64,000 nt of DNA, taken from NCBI RefSeq assembly GCF_009674495.1, contig NZ_WKJN01000027.1, positions 19,010-83,009 of the forward strand, read 5' to 3'. Below the pieces are notes generated by a model. That model was not told where the DNA came from. It saw only the letters and a program-made list of their open reading frames with translations, and searched no databases. Below, piece by piece: positions 34,634 through 42,798 of the stretch; position 1 is the stretch's first letter; each line of letters opens with the position of its first letter. Source of the DNA: Duganella alba. GTDB lineage: Bacteria > Pseudomonadota > Gammaproteobacteria > Burkholderiales > Burkholderiaceae_D. The position numbers and the translations under genes are program-made.

Positions 34634-36025
34634 TTACAGCCAGTAATCCATGAAGCGGGCCGCCCATTCTTTCATGCGGTTGGCCCAGGGACGGTGGCGC
34701 CAGGCTTCCAGTGTGATGAGGTTGGAGTCGCGCATGTCTTCCTGGAAGGCTTTTTCCATCTCGGTGCCGAAGGCGTCGCCCATGACAATCACGTTCAGCT
34801 CGCTGTTGTGCAGGAAGCTGCGGGTGTCGATGTTGGTCGAGCCGACCGTCGACCAGTTGCCGTCAATCACGGCGGTCTTGGCGTGCAGCACCGCCAGTTT
34901 GAGCTGGTAGATTTTCACGCCGGCCGCCAGCAGGTCGTCATAGAACGCATGACCGGCGTAGAACACCAGGCCGCTGTCGGAGACGCCCGGCAGCACGATC
35001 TTGACGTCCACGCCGCGTCTTGCGGCGGCGATCAGCGCGTCCACCGTCTGCCGGTCCGGCACGAAATAGGCCGAGGTGATGTGGATCGATTTCTTCGCTT
35101 CCTGGAACGCCAGCGCATAGGCCTTGTAGATTTCGAACTGGCCGCCCGGATCGCTGCCCAGCACGCGCACCACCTTGTCGCCGGCGATCACCGGTTTCGG
35201 GAAGTAGTCGGCCTCGCGCAAGTCGTCCTTGTCCTGCGACGCCCACTGGCGCACGAACAGCCACTGGAAGGCCTGCACCGCCGGCCCTTCGACCTTGATG
35301 TGGGTATCGCGCCAGCCGACATCGGACTTGCTGGTCGGCTTGGAGGCCGAGCGGAACAGCGAGCTCTTGGCATACGTGGCGCTGATGTTGATGCCGCCGG
35401 TGAAGGCCGCCTTGCCGTCGACGATCAGCACCTTGCGGTGGTCGCGGTTGTTGAGCTTCCAGTCGTTGCCGCTGACCTTGGCCGGATTGACCGGATTGAA
35501 TTCGATCAGCTTGATGCCGCCGTCGCGCATGCGCTTGAAGAACTCGGCCGGCACGCCGATGGTGCCGACGCTGTCGTACAGAATATTGACCGTCACGCCG
35601 GCCTGCTGCTTGGCGATCAGCGCATCGGCAAACTTCAGGCCCAGTTCGTCCTGGTCGAAGATATAGGTTTCCAGATTGATGTTGTTCTGCGCGCCGTTGA
35701 TGGCCTTGAGCATCTCGGTCATGGTCTGCGGACCGTCGAACAGCAGCGTGGTCTTGTTGCCGGCGATCAGCGGCACGCCGGTGGCCGCTTCTTCCAGCGA
35801 TGCCTGGCTCTGCAGATCCAGCGATCCCTTGGACCAGCGCTTGGCCAGCAGCGCCTTGGTGCGCGCGTCGCTCAGGTCGCCGTGCGTGCCCTTGACCGTG
35901 GGCGTGGCCGACGGTTCCAGCTTGTCGCCCAGCGCCGTCACATTCGGCAGCGATGCGCAGGCGCCCAGCAAGCCCCAGCACATGAGGCCGAGGGGGAACC
36001 AGAAACGCATGCGCGGAGCTTTCAT
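34634..36025 (-). CDS. Phospholipase D / cardiolipin synthase-like lipoprotein
   Basis: 463 residues. The lipobox LGAC (Cys 23) makes it a lipoprotein, unlike the cytoplasmic-membrane cardiolipin synthases ClsA/B. Two HKD motifs are present: HRKVLIVDGKAAFTGG (His 196) and HAKTAVIDGNWSTVGS (His 381). It would transfer phosphatidyl groups at the periplasmic face. The start codon is 1 bp from the stop of the Gcr gene, so the two form an operon. Confidence 0.87.
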   Translation of the reverse strand: MKAPRMRFWFPLGLMCWGLLGACASLPNVTALGDKLEPSATPTVKGTHGDLSDARTKALLAKRWSKGSLDLQSQASLEEAATGVPLIAGNKTTLLFDGPQTMTEMLKAINGAQNNINLETYIFDQDELGLKFADALIAKQQAGVTVNILYDSVGTIGVPAEFFKRMRDGGIKLIEFNPVNPAKVSGNDWKLNNRDHRKVLIVDGKAAFTGGINISATYAKSSLFRSASKPTSKSDVGWRDTHIKVEGPAVQAFQWLFVRQWASQDKDDLREADYFPKPVIAGDKVVRVLGSDPGGQFEIYKAYALAFQEAKKSIHITSAYFVPDRQTVDALIAAARRGVDVKIVLPGVSDSGLVFYAGHAFYDDLLAAGVKIYQLKLAVLHAKTAVIDGNWSTVGSTNIDTRSFLHNSELNVIVMGDAFGTEMEKAFQEDMRDSNLITLEAWRHRPWANRMKEWAARFMDYWL

Positions 36026-36026
36026 C

Positions 36027-38039
36027 TTAGGCCTTTTCGATTAACTTCGTATCATCCGACGAGCCGAACAGGAACGAGATCGGCCCTTGCCGGAACCGGC
36101 GGCCCAGCGCTTTCGTCAACTGCCAGCCGTGCTTGAAGCGCACCTGGCGCGAGCGCAATGCGACCCACAGGGCCAGCCCGAAGCTGACCAGCAGATTGAC
36201 TGTCCCAATGGAAAGAAAACCTGCCACAGAAGTCACAACCAGTTCCCAGCTGACATTGTGATCGAGTCCAACAATTGCTGTCGCAAAGTTGGCGGACGAG
36301 AACGTCACATGGCGGATATCCAGTGGAATGCCCAGCACGAAGCCGATGAATGGCATCACGCCCAGCAGGATGCCGAAGAAGAAATTCCCCATCAGCCCGC
36401 CGAGATTGTTCTCCATGTACACGCCCAGCCGGTCCAGCCGTTCCTGGCCCAGCAGCCAGCGCAGGCCGCGCAGTTGTGCAATACGCTGCGCCCAGCGCGT
36501 GTACAGCGCCTTGTTGTCGTAGTAGCCCGAGATCAGGCCGGCGACGAACAGGCAGACGCCGGCGATCGCCGCGTAGATCAAGGTCGGCGCGTGGATCGGA
36601 TCGATGTCGGCCAGCAGGTGCATGGCCTTGTCCGGCGACACCAGGTGATGGCCGGTCAGGTGCGGCCACGCCATGGCGATCAGCCACGCGGTCGGGATCG
36701 CCACCGCCAGGTTGCCCAGCACCGCCATGTTCTGCGTGCGGATCACCTTGTTGCACAGCTCGGCCATGCTGTCGATGTCGATGTTGCGGCCATCCTTCGA
36801 CTGCAGGCCGGAGGCGATGCGCGAGGCGGTCATGGCCGGCTGCTTGGTCGCCACCGTGAAGTGCAGCAGGTGGATGAACATGAAGCCGATCGAGTAGTTC
36901 ATGCTGAACAGGAAGGCTTCCACCAGCGGCGCGGCGCGCAGGTAGGACATCAGGATCTTGAACAGCGCCATGAAACCGATCACCAGCCCGGCGCCGGCCG
37001 CCTGCACGAACATGCCGCCCAGCTCGCGGCGCGTGTCGGCCACGTAGTGCTCGCCGGTGTGGCTGGCGTTTTCGGTGACGTTGCGCGCCAGCAGGTTGAT
37101 GTTGTCGCGCAGCAGATCGCGCACCATGTATTTGTTGTTGTGCGCGGCGATCAGTTCCAGCGCCAGCGCGATGGCGGCGTGGCGGCGCGCGCTGTCGTGC
37201 TCCTCGCCGGGCAGGTGCACGTCGACCAGGAACAGCAGCTTGCGCATGCGGTCCAGGCTCTGCGTCAGCGACACCAGCAAATAGGTGAGGGCGATGCTGG
37301 TGCCCTGGCTCAATGCCTTTTTGCGGATCTTGCCGATCACGGTTTCGCACTGGTCCAGCATCACCAGCAGGTGGCGCGCATCGTCGATGTCGACTTCGGC
37401 GCCGGCCAGCTTGCGGTGGTAGGCGTCCAGGTAGGCGTTGACCTCGAAGTTCTGCACCATGAAGGGCGATTCGTAGGTCTCCATTTCGGTATGGAAGTTG
37501 GTCAGGCGCGGCTCCAGGCCGATGGCGCAGACGCGATAGGACAGCGTGCGGATCGCGTCCAGCAGGCCTGGCAGCATGATATTGCCGCCGCGCTGGACGT
37601 CGGCGCGCTGTTCGGCATGCAGTACCACATCCAGCAGCGCCAGCCAGTCCTCGTGCGGCACGGCCGCCATCCAGATGTAGTCGGTGCGCTTGTAGGCGAT
37701 CTGGTCGAGCGCCTCGCTCAGGTAATCGTTGCCCAGCGCCGGTGGCAGGATGCGGTAGGCGATGCGGCTTTTCAGTTCGCTGAAGAAGCCGTCGTTCGAC
37801 AGCACGCCGATCTCGGTGTACAGGCTGGCGTGGCGGCGCGACGCCAGGATGTTGCGCGCGTAGTTGCGCAGCGCGATGGCGTGCGCCGGATTGCCCTTCA
37901 ACAGCTGGCACAAGGTGCGCACGTTGCCAATCGCACGCGCACTGTCGGTGGCGCGCTTGGGGCGCAGGGTGTGAAACAGCTCGACCATCAGGCCGATGTC
38001 GTTGCTGTCTGCGTTGATACGTTCCAGAATTTCGAGCAT
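36027..38039 (-). CDS. Gcr-family membrane protein ('site-specific recombinase')
   Basis: 670 residues matching PF10136, annotated as site-specific recombinase after gonococcal Gcr. The name is doubtful: no tyrosine or serine recombinase residues are seen, and the C-terminal half has six to eight membrane segments (about 330-600). The N-terminal half is soluble and helical. Start 38039 (MLEILERINADS) is chosen because a Crp-type dyad lies 55 bp upstream and a TATACT -10 box about 35 bp upstream; a longer frame to 38168 would run through both. Followed after 1 bp by the phospholipase D gene. Confidence 0.8.
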   Translation of the reverse strand: MLEILERINADSNDIGLMVELFHTLRPKRATDSARAIGNVRTLCQLLKGNPAHAIALRNYARNILASRRHASLYTEIGVLSNDGFFSELKSRIAYRILPPALGNDYLSEALDQIAYKRTDYIWMAAVPHEDWLALLDVVLHAEQRADVQRGGNIMLPGLLDAIRTLSYRVCAIGLEPRLTNFHTEMETYESPFMVQNFEVNAYLDAYHRKLAGAEVDIDDARHLLVMLDQCETVIGKIRKKALSQGTSIALTYLLVSLTQSLDRMRKLLFLVDVHLPGEEHDSARRHAAIALALELIAAHNNKYMVRDLLRDNINLLARNVTENASHTGEHYVADTRRELGGMFVQAAGAGLVIGFMALFKILMSYLRAAPLVEAFLFSMNYSIGFMFIHLLHFTVATKQPAMTASRIASGLQSKDGRNIDIDSMAELCNKVIRTQNMAVLGNLAVAIPTAWLIAMAWPHLTGHHLVSPDKAMHLLADIDPIHAPTLIYAAIAGVCLFVAGLISGYYDNKALYTRWAQRIAQLRGLRWLLGQERLDRLGVYMENNLGGLMGNFFFGILLGVMPFIGFVLGIPLDIRHVTFSSANFATAIVGLDHNVSWELVVTSVAGFLSIGTVNLLVSFGLALWVALRSRQVRFKHGWQLTKALGRRFRQGPISFLFGSSDDTKLIEKA

Positions 38040-38093
38040 GCAGAAAGCCTCGCTAAGCAAAAACGCAGTATAACCGCTGACCTCCGCACGGTA

Positions 38094-38109
38094 TGTACGC
38101 CAGCGAACA
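38094..38109. promoter_or_regulatory. Crp-type dyad TGTACG-CCAG-CGAACA
   Basis: A full match to TGTNCG-N4-CGNACA, 55 bp upstream of the Gcr start codon. It is the leftmost of eleven such sites seen between 38.1 and 60.2 kb. Confidence 0.6.
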
Positions 38110-38214
38110 TAGGTTTCTGCTGCGAAATTGTGCAAGTGCGTGGTCATGCGCACAGAGGGCGGCTGCATCGGTGGCTACACTGTTCATAACAGCTCACCGA
38201 TTTTGCGAACCACC

Positions 38215-39282
38215 ATGAAACCCGTCCTCGTCACCCTGGCACTGCTTGCACCGCTCAGCGCACTCGCGCAGACCGAAGTGTATGGCGTGCTCGATGCCGG
38301 CGTGGTGGCGGAACGTGGTTGCAGCGGCGACTGCGCCAAGACCAAGCTCGACAGCGGGGTCTCGACCGGTTCGCGCATCGGCATCCGCGGCAAGGAAGAC
38401 CTGGGCAACGGCACCTCGGCCATCTACACGGTCGAGGCCGGTATCCTCAACGATACCGGTGCTTCCGACCAGAACGGCCGTCTGTTCGGCCGCCAGGCCT
38501 TTGTCGGGCTGGATGGTCCGCTGGGCGTGGTGACGCTGGGCCGCCAGTACAACCTGGTCTATGAAGCCCTGACCGATGTGGCCGATCCTTTCCACGGCGG
38601 CATGGCCGGCAGCGCGGCCAACCTGGTCGGCTACACCACCAAGCGCTACGACAACACCATCAAGTACAAGTCGCCGCGCTCGCGGGGCGGCTTTGTCGGC
38701 TCGGCGATCTACAGCTTTGGCGAGTCGCCGTATAACAGCAAGGTCAACCGCGCTTATGGCGCCACGATCGGCTACGAGAACGGTCCCGCCAACATCAGCA
38801 TCACGCACCAGCGCAAGGAAAACCTGCTGGACGCCACCGGCACCACGCCGCCGGTCGACCAGTCGGCCAGCAACTCGCTGGTGGCGGCCAACTTCGACTT
38901 CGGCCGCTTCGTCGGCTACGCGGCGTATGGCCACAGCAAGGGCGACGGCAGCTCGCAGTGGGACGAAACCAATCCCTACGGCGCGGTGGCGCAGCGCGAT
39001 TTTTCCACCAACAGCCGCGACGTGCTGCTGGGCGTCGCGGTGCCGGTGGGCGCGATGAGCTTCCTCGCTTCCTACATCCACAAGGATGACCGCAGCCTGG
39101 CCGACCGCGACGCCAACCAGATCGCCGTCGGCGCCAGCTACGCCTTCTTCAAGCGTACCAATGTGTACGCGTCGTTCGCCAAAATCCAGAACCGCAACGG
39201 CGCCGGCTACACGGTCGGCAACGCCAGCAACCGTGGCAGCGGCGACCGCGCCATCAACCTGGGTCTCAGGCACTCCTTCTAA
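38215..39282 (+). CDS. Gram-negative porin (porin-4 / OmpC-like)
   Basis: 355 residues. A signal peptide ends at ALAQ (residue 18); the mature protein begins TEVYGVLDAGVVAE, the hallmark opening of betaproteobacterial trimeric porins. It has GSRIGIRGKEDLGNG, the constriction loop with FVGLDGPLGVVTLGRQYN, and a C-terminal Phe for outer-membrane insertion by Bam. It is a general diffusion channel. The start at 38215 is defined by the signal peptide; the longer frame upstream is not coding. Its promoter lies in the 175-bp region shared with Gcr. Confidence 0.93.
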   Translation: MKPVLVTLALLAPLSALAQTEVYGVLDAGVVAERGCSGDCAKTKLDSGVSTGSRIGIRGKEDLGNGTSAIYTVEAGILNDTGASDQNGRLFGRQAFVGLDGPLGVVTLGRQYNLVYEALTDVADPFHGGMAGSAANLVGYTTKRYDNTIKYKSPRSRGGFVGSAIYSFGESPYNSKVNRAYGATIGYENGPANISITHQRKENLLDATGTTPPVDQSASNSLVAANFDFGRFVGYAAYGHSKGDGSSQWDETNPYGAVAQRDFSTNSRDVLLGVAVPVGAMSFLASYIHKDDRSLADRDANQIAVGASYAFFKRTNVYASFAKIQNRNGAGYTVGNASNRGSGDRAINLGLRHSF

Positions 39283-39317
39283 ACATGCTACATTGCTGGT
39301 TTTGACCAGGAAGCAGC

Positions 39318-40154
39318 ATGTACCTCACTTACTTCAACGGCGCTTGGGCCGAAGGCAATGCGCCATTGTTTGGCGCCATGGACCACAGCGTCTGGCTCGG
39401 CTCGTCGGTATTCGACGGCGCCCGCTCGCTCAGCGGTCACATGCCCGACCTGCGCCTGCACCTGCAGCGCGTGATCACCTCGTCCGAACGCGTCGGCCTG
39501 ACTTGCCCGTTGAGCGTGGATGAGATGGAAAAGCTGGTGCGCGAAGGCGTGGCCAGGTTTCCGGCCGATGCCGAGCTGTATATTCGCCCGCTGGTGTTCG
39601 GCACCGACGGCCTGCTGATTCCGGTGCCGGAAAAAAGCGCGTTTGCGCTGACCCTGTTCGATGCGCCGATGCCGCCGTTCACCGGCTTCTCGGCCTGCCT
39701 GTCGGTGCTGCGCCGTCCGGACGCGCTGATGGCGCCGACCGACGCCAAGGCCTCCTCGCTGTACGCCAACACCTCCAAGGCGCTGCGCGAAGCCAAGGAA
39801 CGCGGCTACGACAACGCCGTGGTGTGCGACAGCGCCGGCAACGTGGCCGAGTTCGCTTCGGCCAATCTGTTCTTCGTCACGCCGGCAGGCCAGGTGGTGA
39901 CGCCGGTGCCGAATGGTACTTTCCTGTCCGGCATCACCCGCGCGCGCGTGATCGCGCTGCTGGCGAAAGAGGGCGTCAAGGTCGAGGAACGCAGCGTGCG
40001 TCCGGAAGAGCTGGAAAGCGCCGTTGAAATCTTCAACACCGGTAACTACGGCAAGGTCACGCCGTGCGTGCGCTACGAAGGCCGCACCTTGCCGGTCGGT
40101 CCGATCGCCACGCTGGCGCGCGACCGTTACATGGCGTTCTCCGACAGCCAGTAA
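39318..40154 (+). CDS. Branched-chain aminotransferase-like class IV PLP enzyme
   Basis: 278 residues, fold-type IV. The PLP lysine is Lys 144 in TDAKASSLY. The class signature (VCDSAGNVAEFASANLFFV) sits near 165-184, followed by GTFLSGITRARVIALL and TGNYGKVTPCVRY. It probably transfers amino groups to branched-chain 2-oxo acids (IlvE-like), although 4-amino-4-deoxychorismate lyase and D-amino-acid aminotransferase share the fold. It is monocistronic, 36 bp after the porin and converging on a DUF3617 gene. Confidence 0.85.
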   Translation: MYLTYFNGAWAEGNAPLFGAMDHSVWLGSSVFDGARSLSGHMPDLRLHLQRVITSSERVGLTCPLSVDEMEKLVREGVARFPADAELYIRPLVFGTDGLLIPVPEKSAFALTLFDAPMPPFTGFSACLSVLRRPDALMAPTDAKASSLYANTSKALREAKERGYDNAVVCDSAGNVAEFASANLFFVTPAGQVVTPVPNGTFLSGITRARVIALLAKEGVKVEERSVRPEELESAVEIFNTGNYGKVTPCVRYEGRTLPVGPIATLARDRYMAFSDSQ

Positions 40155-40156
40155 GC

Positions 40157-40684
40157 TTAAGGGCGGGCCGGGCAGGTGGCGGACAGCCAGCGCCCGGTCG
40201 ATTCCACCGTGGCGTTTTGCGGGCCGGCGCCGGTGTTGTTGGTCACCTGCATGGTGGCCGTATAACCGTCCTCGCCCAGGAAGCGCACCTGTCCGGTGCC
40301 GCTGGATGCCGGATCGGTGCAGCTGAACGAGACGTTCAGTCCGCCCGGCACCGGCGTCTGGGTCGAGCGGCACTTGCCTTGCTGGCTTAGCGGCAGCTCC
40401 TTGCGCGCCGCCATTTCCGGCGTGACGCAGGCGCGCATCGTCAGCGCGCCATCGCTGGTGGCCTGCGGCAGCGAGACGCCGTTCTGCGCCATCATCGCCT
40501 GCACCTGCGCGCGCTGCTCCGGCGGCAGCGCCGCCAGCTGCGACAGGCCGGCGCTGACCGCCTGGTCGGTTTGCGCATTCCCCGTCATGATCTTGTTATT
40601 CAATTCCCACAAACCCGGCTTGACGGTTTGCGCGTGCGTTTGCGCCGCAGCCAGCAGGGCCAGTGTCGTCAACAGTGCTTTCAT
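40157..40684 (-). CDS. DUF3617 family secreted protein
   Basis: 175 residues. A signal peptide (cut after AQTHAQ, residue 19) is followed by KPGLWELNNKI, the opening of DUF3617 proteins. The pattern of cysteines (RACVTPEMA, KCRSTQ, SFSCTDP, ATCPARP) fits two disulfides. The function of the family is unknown; it is periplasmic. AAAGGAG precedes the ATG at 40684. It ends 2 bp from the convergent aminotransferase gene. Confidence 0.82.
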   Translation of the reverse strand: MKALLTTLALLAAAQTHAQTVKPGLWELNNKIMTGNAQTDQAVSAGLSQLAALPPEQRAQVQAMMAQNGVSLPQATSDGALTMRACVTPEMAARKELPLSQQGKCRSTQTPVPGGLNVSFSCTDPASSGTGQVRFLGEDGYTATMQVTNNTGAGPQNATVESTGRWLSATCPARP

Positions 40685-40705
40685 CAGTCGCTCCTTTGGA
40701 AATGA

Positions 40706-40731
40706 AAACGGCGCCCAAGGCGCCGTTTGAA
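40706..40731 (-). terminator. Intrinsic terminator of the lmo0937-like gene
   Basis: AAACGGCGCC (40706-40715) and GGCGCCGTTT (40719-40728) form a 10-bp stem with a 3-nt loop. On the reverse strand it is followed by TTTTC, and it begins 19 bp after the stop of the 48-residue membrane peptide gene. Confidence 0.75.
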
Positions 40732-40746
40732 CCACTGCGGAGAAGG

Positions 40747-40893
40747 CTACACGCCGCGTCCGCTAATCAGGCGCAGCAGCACCATGATGATGGCGACTAC
40801 CAGCAGGATATGGATGAAACCGCCGATGGTGTACGAAGTAACCAGACCAAGCAGCCACAGGATAAGCAGAACTACAGCGATGGTATAAAGCAT
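40747..40893 (-). CDS. lmo0937-family membrane peptide (DUF5670-like)
   Basis: 48 residues with two membrane helices (MLYTIAVVLLILWLLGLV and GFIHILLVVAIIMVLLRLI in short excerpt) around a SYTIGG turn, as in lmo0937-family peptides, which are widespread and often stress induced. GAGGAGAT just before the ATG at 40893 sets the start. A Crp-type dyad lies 56 bp upstream, and a good terminator follows. The function is not known. Confidence 0.8.
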   Translation of the reverse strand: MLYTIAVVLLILWLLGLVTSYTIGGFIHILLVVAIIMVLLRLISGRGV

Positions 40894-40948
40894 GATGATC
40901 TCCTCGGGTTGTGTTGAATCTATTATCAACAATCCCTGCCTGGGCTTC

Positions 40949-40964
40949 TGTACGATGCCGTACT
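40949..40964. promoter_or_regulatory. Crp-type dyad TGTACG-ATGC-CGTACT
   Basis: Matches TGTNCG-N4-CGNACA at all but the last base. It is 56 bp upstream of the lmo0937-like start codon, the same distance as at Gcr and at the 50118 gene. Confidence 0.6.
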
Positions 40965-40971
40965 TAAATCC

Positions 40972-41583
40972 TTAGTCCATCGAACGCAGCTGGCCCTTGA
41001 CGATGCGTACCGAGTCGCCCGAGCGCCATTGCGGCTGCGCCGACGAGTGGATGGTGCGCTTGCTGCCGTTATCCATGCGCACCACGACATCCCAGCTGTG
41101 GGTGGTCTTCATATTGCCTTCGATCTGGTTGCCGGCCACCGCGCCGCCGACCGCGCCCGCCACCGTGGCGATCTGACGGCCGTGGCCGCTGCCGACCTGG
41201 TTGCCCAGCAGGCCGCCCAGGATGGCGCCGCCGGCCGCGCCGACGCCGCTGCCTTGTGGGCGATGTTCGATCGTGCGCACCGATTCCACCACGCCGCAGT
41301 TGCTGCATGGAGCGCTGCGCGCTTCCTGTTCAGGCGCCTGGCCCTGGCCTTGCGACACGCCAGGGGCCACGGTCGAGGCGCCGGCCGGCGGCGCGTCGTT
41401 GTAGGCCATCGGTTGCGATGCTGCCGGCGCTGGCGGCAGGCCGCTTACCGCGGCCGGTACGCTGGCATTCGAGGTTGGCAACCAGCCCAGGATCGCTGCG
41501 CTGCCGACGCCGCAAAACAGCACCACCGCAACAGCGGCGATGACCATGACCGGGTGGGTGCCAGATTTAGTTTGGGTGTCCAT
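40972..41583 (-). CDS. Glycine-zipper 2TM protein
   Basis: 203 residues: one N-terminal membrane anchor (about 11-33), a Pro/Ala/Gln-rich linker (about 38-85), then a glycine zipper (VGAAGGAILGGLLGNQVG, near 115-132, and VAGAVGGAVAGNQ) and a C-terminal beta domain with VRMDNG ... SGDSVRIVKGQL. The last 100 residues are clearly homologous to the 146-residue lipoprotein at 49678. Such proteins (SlyB/Pcp-like) associate with the outer membrane and are tied to envelope stress. AAAGGA precedes the ATG. It shares its promoter region with the divergent Crp/Fnr gene, 73 bp from a Crp-type site. Confidence 0.82.
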   Translation of the reverse strand: MDTQTKSGTHPVMVIAAVAVVLFCGVGSAAILGWLPTSNASVPAAVSGLPPAPAASQPMAYNDAPPAGASTVAPGVSQGQGQAPEQEARSAPCSNCGVVESVRTIEHRPQGSGVGAAGGAILGGLLGNQVGSGHGRQIATVAGAVGGAVAGNQIEGNMKTTHSWDVVVRMDNGSKRTIHSSAQPQWRSGDSVRIVKGQLRSMD

Positions 41584-41655
41584 GTGTGTGTCCTTTGTTA
41601 TTAGGTGAGGTAATGCACTGCAACCCACATTTTCCCTGAGTACATCTATTGCTTC

Positions 41656-41671
41656 CGTGCGTCACCGTACA
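41656..41671. promoter_or_regulatory. Crp-type dyad CGTGCG-TCAC-CGTACA
   Basis: One mismatch to TGTNCG-N4-CGNACA (first base). It lies in the 121-bp region between the glycine-zipper gene and the Crp/Fnr regulator gene, 34 bp from the latter's start. This would permit autoregulation. Confidence 0.55.
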
Positions 41672-41704
41672 TACAGAGCAAATCATTGCCCTTAATCTGA
41701 TCCC

Positions 41705-42424
41705 ATGCATACCTCTATCTCAACCACTCCCGACGAAGACCGGGCGCTGCCGCGACTGGCCAATAACCGCCTGCTCGCCAGCCTGCCGGACGACGATCAA
41801 CGCCAGCTCGCCGCCAGGTGCGAAACGGTGCGGGTGGACAACGGCCAGGTGCTGTCGGAGCCGGGACAGGAAGTACGCCATCTGTATTTCCCCATCGATT
41901 GCCTGGTGTCGCTGCTGGGCGTGGCCGAAGGCCGCATGACGCTGGAAGTCGGCTCCATCGGTCGCGAAGGCATGCTGGGCGCCTCGGTGGTGCTCGGACA
42001 TGAGATGGCGCAGGTGCGCGCCGTGGTCCAGCGTTCCGGCCGCGCCTACCGCATCGCCACCGCCGACTTCATCACCGAGTTCTACCGCATGGAATCGTTG
42101 CAGCGCCTGCTGTACCGCTATACCGACACCGTGCTGGCGCAAACCATCCAGATCGCCGTGTGCAGCCGCTTCCACGTGCTGGAGGCACGGCTGGCCCGTT
42201 CGCTGCTGATCACGCGCGACCGCCTGCAGTCGGAAAAATTCCACCTGACCCATGAATTCCTGGCGCATGCGCTGGGCGTGCGCCGGGTCGGCGTCACCAA
42301 GGCCGCCAGTGCGCTGCAGAACCAGCGCCTGATCACCTACAGCCGTGGCAATATCGAGATCCTCGATTCGGCCGGCCTGGAATCGGTCTCCTGCCACTGC
42401 TACGAAATGTTCAAGGACAAATAA
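41705..42424 (+). CDS. Crp/Fnr-family transcriptional regulator
   Basis: 239 residues. A cyclic-nucleotide-binding-like beta-roll (about 25-120, FPIDCLVSLLGV; VGSIGREGMLG) precedes a long dimer helix and an HTH_Crp domain (LTHEFLAHALGVRRVGVTKA near 180-199). The roll lacks the phosphate-binding RxA arrangement of CRP and the N-terminal cysteines of FNR, so its signal is unknown. It is surrounded by envelope genes whose promoters share TGTNCG-N4-CGNACA; one copy is in its own upstream region. It is therefore the natural candidate for the reader of that motif. A terminator follows immediately. Confidence 0.88.
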   Translation: MHTSISTTPDEDRALPRLANNRLLASLPDDDQRQLAARCETVRVDNGQVLSEPGQEVRHLYFPIDCLVSLLGVAEGRMTLEVGSIGREGMLGASVVLGHEMAQVRAVVQRSGRAYRIATADFITEFYRMESLQRLLYRYTDTVLAQTIQIAVCSRFHVLEARLARSLLITRDRLQSEKFHLTHEFLAHALGVRRVGVTKAASALQNQRLITYSRGNIEILDSAGLESVSCHCYEMFKDK

Positions 42425-42426
42425 AA

Positions 42427-42448
42427 AAACGGACCCGAGGGTCCGTTT
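42427..42448. terminator. Bidirectional intrinsic terminator
   Basis: AAACGGACC (42427-42435) pairs with GGTCCGTTT (42440-42448) over a 4-nt loop. It has A-run before and TTT after, so it can end both the forward Crp/Fnr transcript and the reverse glycine-zipper transcript at 42468. Confidence 0.75.
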
Positions 42449-42467
42449 GCTTTATGAAGCGCCGCGA

Positions 42468-42692
42468 TTAACGCGGTGGTTTTTGTACCTGGTTACCGAT
42501 CACGCCGCCCACTGCCGCGCCGCCGACCGCGCCGACTGCGCTGCCGCCGGTCAGGACCGAGCCGGCCACTGCGCCAACGCCTGCGCCAACGGCGGTGTTA
42601 CGGTCTTGATTCGACATACCTGCGCATGCGCTCAGGCCCAGGGTCGCGGCCAGTACGGCGGCGGTTGCTGCAATTCGCTTGACGTTGTTCAT
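42468..42692 (-). CDS. Small glycine-zipper lipoprotein (OsmB-like)
   Basis: 74 residues. The signal peptide ends in a lipobox (GLSACA, Cys 23), leaving a 52-residue mature lipoprotein made mainly of a glycine zipper (VGAGVGAVAGSVL ... GAVGGAAVGGVIG). Size and layout fit OsmB-like osmotic/stress lipoproteins. GAGGAGAAC precedes the ATG. A partial Crp-type dyad lies 81 bp upstream. Confidence 0.8.
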   Translation of the reverse strand: MNNVKRIAATAAVLAATLGLSACAGMSNQDRNTAVGAGVGAVAGSVLTGGSAVGAVGGAAVGGVIGNQVQKPPR

Positions 42693-42772
42693 GATGTTCT
42701 CCTCAGGCAGGTTAGGCGCGGTATTGCGCCTTCACCGATGCCTCCAGAGTACGAAACTTGCGCAATCGCTTC

Positions 42773-42788
42773 CGTTCGTCAGCACACA
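42773..42788. promoter_or_regulatory. Partial Crp-type dyad CGTTCG-TCAG-CACACA
   Basis: Two mismatches to TGTNCG-N4-CGNACA. It lies 81 bp upstream of the small lipoprotein start and just beyond the 3' end of the AsmA gene. The flank GCTTCCGT is shared with the site at 41656. Confidence 0.4.
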
Positions 42789-42798
42789 CAGACGGGAA

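Noticed and set aside
36087..38189. Forward 700-codon frame over the Gcr gene
   Set aside because: No domain, skewed composition, and the reverse strand encodes a coherent membrane protein.
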